Shown: positions 1-4,771, counted from the stretch's first letter. The stretch is 9,937 nucleotides of DNA from Candidatus Magasanikbacteria bacterium CG_4_10_14_0_2_um_filter_41_10 (GCA_002792995.1 PFPJ01000079.1:1-9937); one strand, 5' to 3'. Notes: generated from the letters alone by a model not told the origin. Made by a program: numbers and translations.

Positions 1-283
1 GCCACTCGGTGAGCAACATGAGAAGAACCGTCGCAACGTACGCCATGACAAGGAGTGCCATGTCCCACAGTGCCATATGAATCCGAATATACCGACGACA
101 CAAAAGGATGATCACACCCGTAAAGACAAGAAAGGTTCCTGGCAAATACCACTTCAAAGAAAGAGGAAAAAAAATTCCTGGCAAATACATCCGTGAAGAA
201 AACAGAGTAATACTTTCGAAGAGTGCACCAGCGACAAGGGTCGCCACAACCGATCTCAAATGAAATACAACAAATCGTATCAT
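1..283 (-). CDS. Membrane protein of unknown function, C-terminus missing
   Basis: The frame is open from an ATG at 283-281 to the window edge (94 codons seen), so the C-terminus is missing. The start overlaps the stop of the upstream permease gene (ATGA, 4 nt), which indicates translational coupling in one operon. The visible protein is very hydrophobic, with about three possible membrane spans (near residues 10-25, 45-62 and 70-92) and a short basic stretch, LCRRYIRIH, between the last two. The motif YLPG occurs twice (residues about 34 and 47), and the DNA under it is a short near-repeat. I do not recognise a family. Integral membrane location is inferred from composition only. Confidence 0.6.
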   Translation of the reverse strand, partial: MIRFVVFHLRSVVATLVAGALFESITLFSSRMYLPGIFFPLSLKWYLPGTFLVFTGVIILLCRRYIRIHMALWDMALLVMAYVATVLLMLLTEW

Positions 284-1326
284 ATAGTATCTGACAGAGA
301 ATCTTTTTGTTTTTCAAACACATCTTTGAGAATCACACTCAAGACAGTCGCTACAGGTATAGCGAGAATGACCCCCACAACACCACCAACACGCGCGCCA
401 ACAAGAATAGCAATAATGCTCACAATAGGATTGAGACCCACAGCACGTTGCATAACCTTTGGCACAAGAATATGGTTTTCAAATTGCTGAATCACAATAT
501 ACATAATAAAGACAACCATTGCGGTCACAAACCCGCCACCAGAAAATGCAAAAAAGAGCGCTGGAAGTGATGCAAAAATGGGTCCTAGAATAGGAATAAA
601 TTCTAGCAACGCGGCAAGAAGCCCCAGCACAGCGGCATATTTTACCCCAATGATTGATAATCCTATCGTCACCAATATACCTATACTCATACTCAAGATG
701 AGTTGTGCACGCATCCATGAACCAAGCTTGTCTCGAATGCGCCGAAAGACACCTGACACATATGGAATATGATTTTCTGGAACCAATGAACGTAAAATTT
801 TCCCAAGCGGATCATCTTGTGAGACAAGATAAAATGTCATCACAAGGACAATCAGCAATGACACCATACCACCAAAAAAATCACTCACCGTAGAAAATAA
901 TCCAGCCAACGCACCATTGGCACTTCCACCAGAAAAAAGCGATGTCTTCGTTTGACTATCTATCTGTACTCCCCCACTTCCAAACAACCGAACAAATGAT
1001 TCTTGTTTGGTAAGACTTGAGAGAGCATCATTGCTCGTCGCCACGAGCTGAGGCACATCATGTGCGACGACCGGTGCCAAAATGCCTACGGCCGTCCCAA
1101 CGACACCGAAAAAAATGATGTAGACAAGAAAGACCGCCATGCCTCGTGGAATCTTCCGACGCGCAAGAGAGGCTGCAAAAGGATCAATAAGTGCTGCAAA
1201 AATAAGTGCTACAAAAATAAGAAGCACAATATCCCACATGAGATAAATACCATACAACGCTGCCAAGATACCTAGTACCTTGAGTATGTCTCGAATATGA
1301 ATATGTATGACCGTATTCCCATTCAT
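280..1326 (-). CDS. AI-2E/PerM family transporter (putative permease)
   Basis: A polytopic inner-membrane protein of the AI-2E transporter (PerM/TqsA/YdiK) family. Members are linked to export or exchange of small molecules, but this substrate cannot be named. Hydrophobic segments start at once (KVLGILAALYGIYLMWDIVLL) and a long soluble loop follows. The family hallmark is in the C-terminal half: a LLEFIPILGPIFASLPAL segment, then HILVPKVMQRAVGLNP, then a final glycine-rich membrane pair. The length of 348 aa is normal. I chose the ATG at 1326, not the GTG at 1356, because a TATACT -10 box on this strand (1348-1353) would put transcription start near 1341, inside the longer version. No Shine-Dalgarno sequence precedes either start. 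The downstream gene overlaps by 4 nt. Confidence 0.88.
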   Translation of the reverse strand: MNGNTVIHIHIRDILKVLGILAALYGIYLMWDIVLLIFVALIFAALIDPFAASLARRKIPRGMAVFLVYIIFFGVVGTAVGILAPVVAHDVPQLVATSNDALSSLTKQESFVRLFGSGGVQIDSQTKTSLFSGGSANGALAGLFSTVSDFFGGMVSLLIVLVMTFYLVSQDDPLGKILRSLVPENHIPYVSGVFRRIRDKLGSWMRAQLILSMSIGILVTIGLSIIGVKYAAVLGLLAALLEFIPILGPIFASLPALFFAFSGGGFVTAMVVFIMYIVIQQFENHILVPKVMQRAVGLNPIVSIIAILVGARVGGVVGVILAIPVATVLSVILKDVFEKQKDSLSDTI

Positions 1327-1347
1327 ACTTGAAATTTTATATGAATA

Positions 1348-1353
1348 AGTATA
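1348..1353 (-). promoter_or_regulatory. -10 box for the PerM-family gene
   Basis: TATACT on the minus strand, matching the -10 boxes of other promoters here. Predicted transcription start near 1341 gives a leader of about 15 nt before the ATG at 1326. I see no good -35 hexamer, so the call is moderate. Confidence 0.4.
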
Positions 1354-1418
1354 CACTACTGTGTCACAAACGTACAGAAAATCCCCCAGTTGAGCAAAGA
1401 TTCAATTTTCATAATTCC

Positions 1419-1447
1419 TATACAGCTCTAGGGATGAATGGTACAAT
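1419..1447 (+). promoter_or_regulatory. smpB promoter, predicted leaderless transcript
   Basis: -35 TATACA (1419-1424), 17-bp spacer, -10 TACAAT (1442-1447) preceded by an extended-minus-ten TG at 1439-1440. The start codon begins at 1454, only 6 nt after the -10 box, so transcription should start at or within a base or two of the A of ATG. No ribosome-binding site is present. Confidence 0.6.
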
Positions 1448-1453
1448 ATATAT

Positions 1454-1903
1454 ATGCCTAGCTACGCAAAAAATAAATTTGCTTACCACGACTACGAAAT
1501 CCTCGATACACTCGAGGCTGGCTTGGTATTGACAGGAGCTGAGACAAAAGCCGTACGAACAGAAACAATCAGACTCAAAGGAAGCTATGTCAGTCTCAGA
1601 GAAAACGAGGCCTGGCTCATGAATGTCCATATTCCACGATACAAATACGTCGGTCAAGCAACAACATATGACCCCGAACGACCTCGAAAATTACTCATAA
1701 AAAAGAAAGAAATCGCTTATTTACAAGGAAAATCGCATGAAAAAGGCTTGACAATTGTGCCTCTTTCCATGTATAGTAATGGTCGCTATATTAAGCTCCA
1801 GATAGGAATCGCTCGTGGAAAAAAACTTCACGACAAGCGAAAAACCCTGAAGGATCGTGATATAGCCAGAGATATCCGAAGAGAATTGAAAGAACGGATA
1901 TAA
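1454..1903 (+). CDS. smpB: SsrA-binding protein SmpB
   Basis: SmpB binds the tRNA-like domain of tmRNA and carries it into stalled ribosomes during trans-translation. The 149-aa product has the usual length and signatures: HDYEILDTLEAGLVLTGAE near residues 12-30 (OB-fold core), LKGSYVSL, RPRKLLIKKKEI in the middle, KGLTIVPLSMY, and the basic tail ARGKKLHDKRKTLKDRD, which enters the decoding region of the ribosome. Codon use favours CGA for Arg and CTC for Leu, unlike the AT-rich genes at the right of the window. The gene for its RNA partner starts 8 nt after its stop codon, a functionally coherent pair. Translation probably starts from a leaderless mRNA. Confidence 0.97.
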   Translation: MPSYAKNKFAYHDYEILDTLEAGLVLTGAETKAVRTETIRLKGSYVSLRENEAWLMNVHIPRYKYVGQATTYDPERPRKLLIKKKEIAYLQGKSHEKGLTIVPLSMYSNGRYIKLQIGIARGKKLHDKRKTLKDRDIARDIRRELKERI

Positions 1904-1904
1904 C
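1899..1904 (+). promoter_or_regulatory. Candidate -10 box of ssrA, overlapping the smpB stop codon
   Basis: TATAAC sits 7 nt before the first base of tmRNA (1912), the expected distance to a transcription start. It includes the TAA stop of smpB (1901-1903). No clear -35 is seen, so read-through from smpB followed by 5' processing is an alternative. Confidence 0.45.
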
Positions 1905-1911
1905 TGTACAT

Positions 1912-2317
1912 GGGGATGACAGGGTTCGATAAGTGGACCTTGGTATCATTCATATGCATGCCGAGTATGTATATCTGCTCGTACCCACCGATATATACTA
2001 GACAAGTGCAAACATTGTCACCCGAGTGAAGACCGCTATAGCTTCGGCTTTCAGCGTTCCGACATTCGCAGCTGTCGTCGCCTAACGGCTTGATGACCAT
2101 CGCATCGCACGATACTCGATATCGCGAAGGCGGTGTCAACCCCCAATCGAGTGTAGGATATACTGACACCTGAGTGGTATATCTGAACCTTTGCCTCGGG
2201 TTTTCACACCTGCCATTTTGTTTCTTTCTAAGGCATGTGTGGCGATACCAAAGGAACTCAGCATGAAGATTATGGTGATATCCCATTTAGACCCGGGTTC
2301 GATTCCCGGCATCTCCA
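1912..2317 (+). ncRNA. ssrA: Transfer-messenger RNA (tmRNA)
   Basis: tmRNA rescues stalled ribosomes: it is alanylated, adds a tag peptide and supplies a stop codon. The 5' end GGGGATG (1912-1918) pairs with CATCTCC (2310-2316), with one G-U. The T-arm is CCGGG-TTCGATT-CCCGG at 2293-2309. The D-like segment AGGGTTCGATAAG follows the 5' acceptor strand. Helix 2 can form between about 1932-1943 and 2272-2283. The discriminator A is at 2317 and CCA is not encoded. The resume codon is assigned to GCA at 2008, starting a 25-residue tag, ANIVTRVK to TFAAVVA, ending in TAA at 2083-2085. It is a one-piece, non-permuted tmRNA. The ends are secure; the tag frame is inferred from the GCA-AAC start and the small hydrophobic end. 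Confidence 0.93.
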
Positions 2318-2322
2318 CGAAT

Positions 2323-2335
2323 CTGCCCAAGGCGG
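2323..2335 (+). repeat. GC-rich repeat, copy 1 (CTGCCCAAGGCGG)
   Basis: This 13-nt sequence recurs exactly, in opposite orientation, inside the 30-nt insert of the broken tRNA-Asp copy (4430-4442). A 13-nt GC-rich match is unexpected in DNA this AT-rich, which points to a dispersed small repeat family. Confidence 0.5.
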
Positions 2336-2432
2336 ATGAGTGCCACGTGATGAACCATTGGTTCATTTTACGTGGCGACATTGGGCTATAAACCAACGGC
2401 GTCATCTCGTGGCGAGCCACTCATCTGGAGGG
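2335..2432 (+). promoter_or_regulatory. Structured RNA leader between tmRNA and infC
   Basis: Three elements can fold here. An outer stem pairs GATGAGTG (2335-2342) with CACTCATC (2418-2425). Inside it, GCCACGT (2342-2348) can pair with ACGTGGC (2370-2376), capped by TGAACC/GGTTCA (2351-2356 with 2360-2365). The same GCCACG can instead pair with CGTGGC (2408-2413), which excludes the first hairpin. GGAGGG (2427-2432), the best Shine-Dalgarno sequence in the window, follows directly. infC-rpmI-rplT leaders are autoregulated by L20 in other bacteria, but I cannot match this one to a known leader. Confidence 0.45.
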
Positions 2433-2573
2433 AGTATGAGTTTTACCGTATATTTTTTAGAATCAATACAAGACACACAGAGACACTATAAAAGAAAAAT
2501 TTCTCAAAATTGGTTCCGGCTGGAAATTTTTACAAAAACAACTTTCACATCATTTCAACTCTACATAAACTCT

Positions 2574-3122
2574 ATGCGAATCTCAAGGAAAAAACGCCCA
2601 GACAAACCATTGATCCCAAAATATTTTACCAACGAACGAATTCGCTCTGAAGAGGTGCGTGTGCTTGATGCGGAAGGAAAAAATCTTGGCGTCATGAAAA
2701 CAAAAGATGCTATTCTTGTTGCGAAAGAACGAGAGCAAGATTTGGTAGAAATCAATCCAAAAGCAAATCCTCCGGTAGCAAAAATCATGGATTTTAGCCA
2801 ATTTAAGTACCAAAAGGAAAAAGAGGTACGAAAACAAAAATTAAATAGCCATATTGCCGAACTGAAAGGGATCCGCCTCTCAATGCGTATCAGTGACCAT
2901 GATATGGATGTTCGTCTGCAACAAGCGCTCAAATTCCTCAATCGAGGAGATAAAGTCCGTACAGAAGTCATCTTGCGAGGACGTGAACGAGGAAAATCAG
3001 CGATTGGATTTGATGTCACACGACGCTTTTGTGCTTGTGTAGAGGCTGAATTCCCTATCCGATTTGAACAGGAAGTCACCCAGCAAGGGGGCAAAATAAC
3101 GGCCATTATTACCAAAAAATAA
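2574..3122 (+). CDS. infC: Translation initiation factor IF-3
   Basis: IF-3 binds the 30S subunit, keeps it free of 50S and checks start codon and initiator tRNA pairing. From the ATG at 2574 the product is 182 aa, the usual size. The N-domain has NERIRSEEVRVLDAEGKNLGVM, then DAILVAKEREQDLVEINP and PPVAKIMDFSQFKYQKEKE (linker helix). The C-domain begins near KGIRLSMRISDHDMDVRLQQALKFLNRGDKVRTEVILRG and ends with a beta-strand-rich tail. The frame is open further up, to an ATG at 2436 with a strong SD (GGAGGG, 2427-2432), which would add 46 residues unlike IF-3. That extension looks like foreign or remnant sequence, so I keep the shorter start. No SD precedes 2574. Confidence 0.95.
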   Translation: MRISRKKRPDKPLIPKYFTNERIRSEEVRVLDAEGKNLGVMKTKDAILVAKEREQDLVEINPKANPPVAKIMDFSQFKYQKEKEVRKQKLNSHIAELKGIRLSMRISDHDMDVRLQQALKFLNRGDKVRTEVILRGRERGKSAIGFDVTRRFCACVEAEFPIRFEQEVTQQGGKITAIITKK

Positions 3123-3139
3123 TACCCACAAGTGATATC

Positions 3140-3169
3140 TTGACATCTGACGCTGATTGGTGATATACT
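3140..3169 (+). promoter_or_regulatory. Promoter of rpmI-rplT
   Basis: Perfect -35 TTGACA (3140-3145), 18-bp spacer, -10 TATACT (3164-3169) with extended TG at 3161-3162. Predicted start near 3176 gives a leader of about 41 nt that opens with a small hairpin, CACTT-GAGA-AAGTG (3176-3189), and ends in a T-run directly before the start codon. It separates rpmI-rplT from infC, at least in part. Confidence 0.75.
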
Positions 3170-3216
3170 CACGCCCACTTGAGAAAGTGCCAATGCTCGA
3201 GTAATGAATCTTTTTT

Positions 3217-3411
3217 ATGCCAAAAATCAAAACAAAAAAATCAATTTCAAAACGCTTCAAGCTGACAAGCACGGGCAAAATTATGAAACGACGAGATGGG
3301 CAAGACCATTTCAATGCTCGCCAGACAGGGAAAAAGAAACGAAACAAGCGTACTGACAATGTCTTAGCAAAAACAGGAATGCAAAAAACAATTACGCGTG
3401 TTCTCTCGTAA
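3217..3411 (+). CDS. rpmI: Large ribosomal subunit protein bL35
   Basis: A component of the 50S subunit. The 64-aa product has the normal length and the family start MPKIKTKKSISKRFKLTSTGKI, followed by the basic stretch GKKKRNKRTDNVL. It lies between infC and rplT, the classical order. No Shine-Dalgarno sequence precedes the ATG; instead a run of six T (TCTTTTTT) abuts it, the same arrangement as at the 49-aa gene at 4197. Initiation may therefore not depend on SD pairing, which is an inference. Confidence 0.95.
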   Translation: MPKIKTKKSISKRFKLTSTGKIMKRRDGQDHFNARQTGKKKRNKRTDNVLAKTGMQKTITRVLS

Positions 3412-3445
3412 GAGACACGTACATTCTGATTATTGATTATTCTAT

Positions 3446-3790
3446 ATGCCACGCGTAAAACGAGGAACACAACATGTCAAACACCGCAAGAATATCCTCA
3501 AACTCACAAAAGGATTTCGTGGTGGACTACGAAACCGTATCAAGATTGCAAAGACTGCTGGTACAAAAGCTGGCGCACATGCATATCGTGATCGACGAGT
3601 GAAAAAACGAAATGCTCGACGACTTTGGCAGATCCGTATCAATGCAGCCGTTCGCAAGCTGGATCTTTCGTATAGTGCATTTACAGGACTCCTCAAAAAG
3701 AAGGAAGTCGCTATCGACAGAAAAGTGCTTTCAGAAATCGCGCAACTACAACCAGAGACCTTCAAAAAAATCGTTGAGTTTGTACAGTAA
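3446..3790 (+). CDS. rplT: Large ribosomal subunit protein bL20
   Basis: A 23S rRNA-binding protein needed early in 50S assembly, and in many bacteria a repressor of its own operon. The 114-aa product is full length: MPRVKRGTQHVKHRKNILKLTKGFRG at the N-terminus (the long basic tail), HAYRDRRVKKRNARRLWQIRINAAVR in the middle, and the globular C-domain with YSAFTGLLKKKEVAIDRKVLSEIA. It starts 34 nt after rpmI and shares its promoter. A terminator follows its stop within 20 nt. No SD is visible. Confidence 0.97.
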   Translation: MPRVKRGTQHVKHRKNILKLTKGFRGGLRNRIKIAKTAGTKAGAHAYRDRRVKKRNARRLWQIRINAAVRKLDLSYSAFTGLLKKKEVAIDRKVLSEIAQLQPETFKKIVEFVQ

Positions 3791-3811
3791 CACATCTCCA
3801 CTCAAAAAGCG

Positions 3812-3837
3812 CCTGTCCATATGACTGGCGTTTTTTT
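3812..3837 (+). terminator. Intrinsic terminator of rpmI-rplT
   Basis: CGCC-T-GTC pairs with GAC-T-GGCG around a CATAT loop (stem from about 3810 to 3830, one T-T mismatch), followed by seven T (3831-3837). Confidence 0.8.
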
Positions 3838-3865
3838 ATCCACCAAATATCCACAAAAGGTACAC

Positions 3866-3894
3866 TTGACAGTACACCTTTTTAGGTGTAATAT
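3866..3894 (+). promoter_or_regulatory. Promoter of the tandem-hairpin RNA, with an operator-like palindrome in the spacer
   Basis: -35 TTGACA (3866-3871), 17-bp spacer, -10 TAATAT (3889-3894); predicted start near 3901. The spacer holds the perfect inverted repeat TACACCT-TTTT-AGGTGTA (3873-3890), which fills the region between the two boxes. Further GTACAC/GTGTAC-type half-sites lie at 3861-3865 and 3905-3910. Repressor binding in the spacer is an inference. Confidence 0.6.
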
Positions 3895-3915
3895 ATGGTA
3901 CTGAGTGTACATTGC

Positions 3916-3976
3916 ATGTTCGGTGGAAGCGGGAACATCCCCTCCTTTGTTCCCAATGCTTTCGCTGAACATAGAG
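3916..3976 (+). repeat. 61-bp direct repeat, copy 1
   Basis: Identical over 61 bp to 4015-4075; the period is 99 bp. It is the core of the first hairpin of the small RNA. Confidence 0.95.
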
Positions 3977-4014
3977 TGTATACTCATCCAACACATCATC
4001 TAAACATCTGCCGT

Positions 4015-4075
4015 ATGTTCGGTGGAAGCGGGAACATCCCCTCCTTTGTTCCCAATGCTTTCGCTGAACATAGAG
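4015..4075 (+). repeat. 61-bp direct repeat, copy 2
   Basis: Identical to 3916-3976. It is the core of the second, terminator-forming hairpin. Confidence 0.95.
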
Positions 4076-4140
4076 CAGATGTTTTTTTGTATCAAAAAGC
4101 AAAACAGATACACAATCAATATCCCTCCACATAATGCCTG

Positions 4141-4169
4141 TTGACACAACGGACACAATCGGGTATGAT
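4141..4169 (+). promoter_or_regulatory. Promoter of the 49-aa basic protein
   Basis: Perfect -35 TTGACA (4141-4146), 17-bp spacer, -10 TATGAT (4164-4169). Predicted start near 4176 leaves a leader of about 21 nt before the ATG at 4197. This rules out the in-frame ATG at 4134 as the start. Confidence 0.75.
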
Positions 4170-4196
4170 GGTGGAGCTTTCTTAGCAATTTTTTTT

Positions 4197-4346
4197 ATGG
4201 GAACACGAAAAACAAACAACGCGCTCAAGGCAATTGCTCGCACGGCTTCACTCAAAAAGCAAGCATCTGCACAGATCAAGCGTGAAAAAAAAGGACCAAC
4301 AGCAGGAAAGAAGCTTGCTGAAAAAATGGCAGGGAGAAGTGTCTAA
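4197..4346 (+). CDS. Small basic protein of unknown function (49 aa)
   Basis: The product starts MGTRKTNNALK and ends EKMAGRSV. It is rich in Lys, Arg and Ala, has no Cys or Trp and no membrane segment, and is probably helical in its middle (ALKAIARTASLKKQASAQIK). The composition suggests nucleic acid or ribosome binding, but that is inference and I cannot name a family. The start follows from the promoter at 4141-4169; the longer frame from 4134 would contain the promoter. A T-run abuts the ATG and there is no SD, as at rpmI. It lies between the tandem-hairpin RNA and the tRNA-Asp locus. Its solid promoter and host-like codon use argue that it is a real gene. Confidence 0.65.
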   Translation: MGTRKTNNALKAIARTASLKKQASAQIKREKKGPTAGKKLAEKMAGRSV

Positions 4347-4352
4347 TCACCA

Positions 4353-4381
4353 TTGTCCCCTCTTTGTTGAGGTGATATACT
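4353..4381 (+). promoter_or_regulatory. Ancestral tRNA-Asp promoter
   Basis: -35 TTGTCC (4353-4358), 17-bp spacer, -10 TATACT (4376-4381) with extended TG at 4373-4374. Transcription would start near 4388, about 15 nt before the broken tRNA-Asp copy. The complete tRNA lies 295 nt further down and has no comparable promoter of its own. Confidence 0.55.
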
Positions 4382-4402
4382 GATGACACTTTTCTCACTA
4401 CT

Positions 4403-4470
4403 GGACCGGTAGTTTCCGCCCACGGCAGACCCGCCTTGGGCAGGCAACTGGTTTGAGCACTGCCCTGTCA
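4403..4470 (+). pseudogene. Partial tRNA-Asp: 5' half with a 30-nt insert
   Basis: GGACCGGTAGTT (4403-4414) and 4445-4470 match the intact tRNA-Asp (4698-4735) with one substitution. They are split by a 30-nt GC-rich insert (4415-4444) at the start of the D-loop. Similarity stops at TGTCA, one base past the anticodon, and the 3' half is absent. It follows a tRNA-type promoter, so it may be the original locus. It cannot form a tRNA. Confidence 0.85.
4415..4444 (-). repeat. GC-rich palindromic insert, copy 2 of the repeat
   Basis: A 30-nt insertion in the tRNA D-loop, strongly GC-rich against its surroundings, with imperfect self-complementarity (GCCCA near the left end, TGGGC near the right). 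Read on the minus strand it contains CTGCCCAAGGCGG, identical to 2323-2335. Confidence 0.6.
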
Positions 4471-4473
4471 AAT

Positions 4474-4720
4474 ATGTATTACCTGTATATTTTGTATAGC
4501 AAAAAATTTGGGAGAGCGCAGAAAACAGCACAATCAAAAAGAGACGACTTTTACCAAAACAGGTGCTCCATGGCAACTCATTTATTATGAAACATTTCGT
4601 AGTAAAAAAGATGCAATGGAAGAAGAAAAATTTCTAAAATCAGGCAAAGGAAGAGAAAGGCTTTCCTTTCTTCTCAAAGATACATTGCAAAACATACGGA
4701 CCGGTAGTTCAACTGGTTAG
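4474..4720 (+). pseudogene. GIY-YIG nuclease, broken by deletion and frameshift
   Basis: The N-terminus MYYLYILYSKKF (from the ATG at 4474) matches the first strand of UvrC-type GIY-YIG domains. The rest is in the +1 frame from about 4508: LGERRKQHN, then FTKTGAPWQLIYYE and the family helix EEEKFLKSGKGRERL. Between the parts, near the A-run at 4501-4506, about nine codons with the YIG half of the motif are missing. The product should be inactive. The frame runs into tRNA-Asp and stops in its D-loop (4718-4720), so the last residues, TGSSTG, are translated tRNA gene. Single-domain GIY-YIG proteins of this type are relatives of homing and DNA-repair nucleases; a mobile origin here is inference from the flanking tRNA duplication. 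Confidence 0.75.
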
Positions 4721-4771
4721 AGCACTGCCCTGTCACGGCAGAAGTTGCGGGTTCGAGTCCCGTCCGGTCCG
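4698..4771 (+). tRNA. tRNA-Asp (anticodon GTC)
   Basis: The acceptor GGACCGG (4698-4704) pairs with CCGGTCC (4764-4770), and the discriminator is G at 4771. The D-arm is GTTC/GAGC. The anticodon stem CTGCC/GGCAG encloses CTGTCAC with anticodon GTC at 4732-4734. The T-arm has the canonical GTTCGAGTC. CCA is not encoded (GCA follows). Two protein frames end inside this gene: the GIY-YIG remnant from the left and the serine recombinase from the right. Its 5' half is duplicated at 4403-4470. Confidence 0.96.
4733..4771. other. Candidate attachment site in the tRNA-Asp 3' half
   Basis: The recombinase frame ends inside the tRNA gene, and the duplicated 5' half at 4403-4470 breaks at the base matching 4735. 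Both observations place a recombination boundary in the anticodon loop. I find no second copy of the 3' half up to 9937, so the other end of the element must be outside. The exact core cannot be read from one end. Confidence 0.4.

Larger units (their letters stand above)
3901..4088 (+). ncRNA. Putative small RNA with two tandem hairpins and C-rich loops
   Basis: Two hairpins share an identical 61-nt core. Each core folds as ATGTTC/GAACAT, GGT/GCT, GGAAGC/GCTTTC and GGGAACA/TGTTCCC (22 bp with G-U pairs and one AAT bulge) around the loop TCCCCTCCTT (3938-3947 and 4037-4046). The flanking arms differ between copies, yet each pairs with itself: GAGTGTAC (3903-3910) with GTATACTC (3978-3985), and AAACATCTGC (4002-4011) with GCAGATGTTT (4075-4084). 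This supports an RNA-level role. The second hairpin ends in seven T (4082-4088), so it doubles as an intrinsic terminator. A promoter lies just upstream. The loop contains CCUCC, complementary to Shine-Dalgarno sequences. I do not recognise an RNA family. No plausible protein is encoded here. Confidence 0.7.

Noticed and set aside
1828..2420. Minus-strand frames of 152 and 94 codons across tmRNA and the infC leader
   Set aside because: They are antisense to a clearly recognised tmRNA and contain tRNA-like pseudo-peptides (VEMPGIEPGSKWD), a typical artefact.
3916..4075. Two 61-bp direct repeats with 38-bp spacing as a CRISPR array
   Set aside because: Only two units, each a long hairpin with its own matched flanking arms, under a promoter and ending in a terminator. 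The RNA-gene reading explains all parts; no cas genes are present.
3836..4279. Minus-strand 147-codon frame with a repeated peptide (HWEQRRGCSRFHRT)
   Set aside because: The peptide repeat only reflects the 61-bp DNA repeat. The frame crosses a promoter and terminator and runs antisense to the 49-aa gene.
4403..4771. Group I intron in the tRNA-Asp anticodon loop with a homing endonuclease
   Set aside because: An intron would leave a single 5' half and a single 3' half. Here a complete tRNA follows, and the 5' half is duplicated. No group I core was recognised in about 265 bp.
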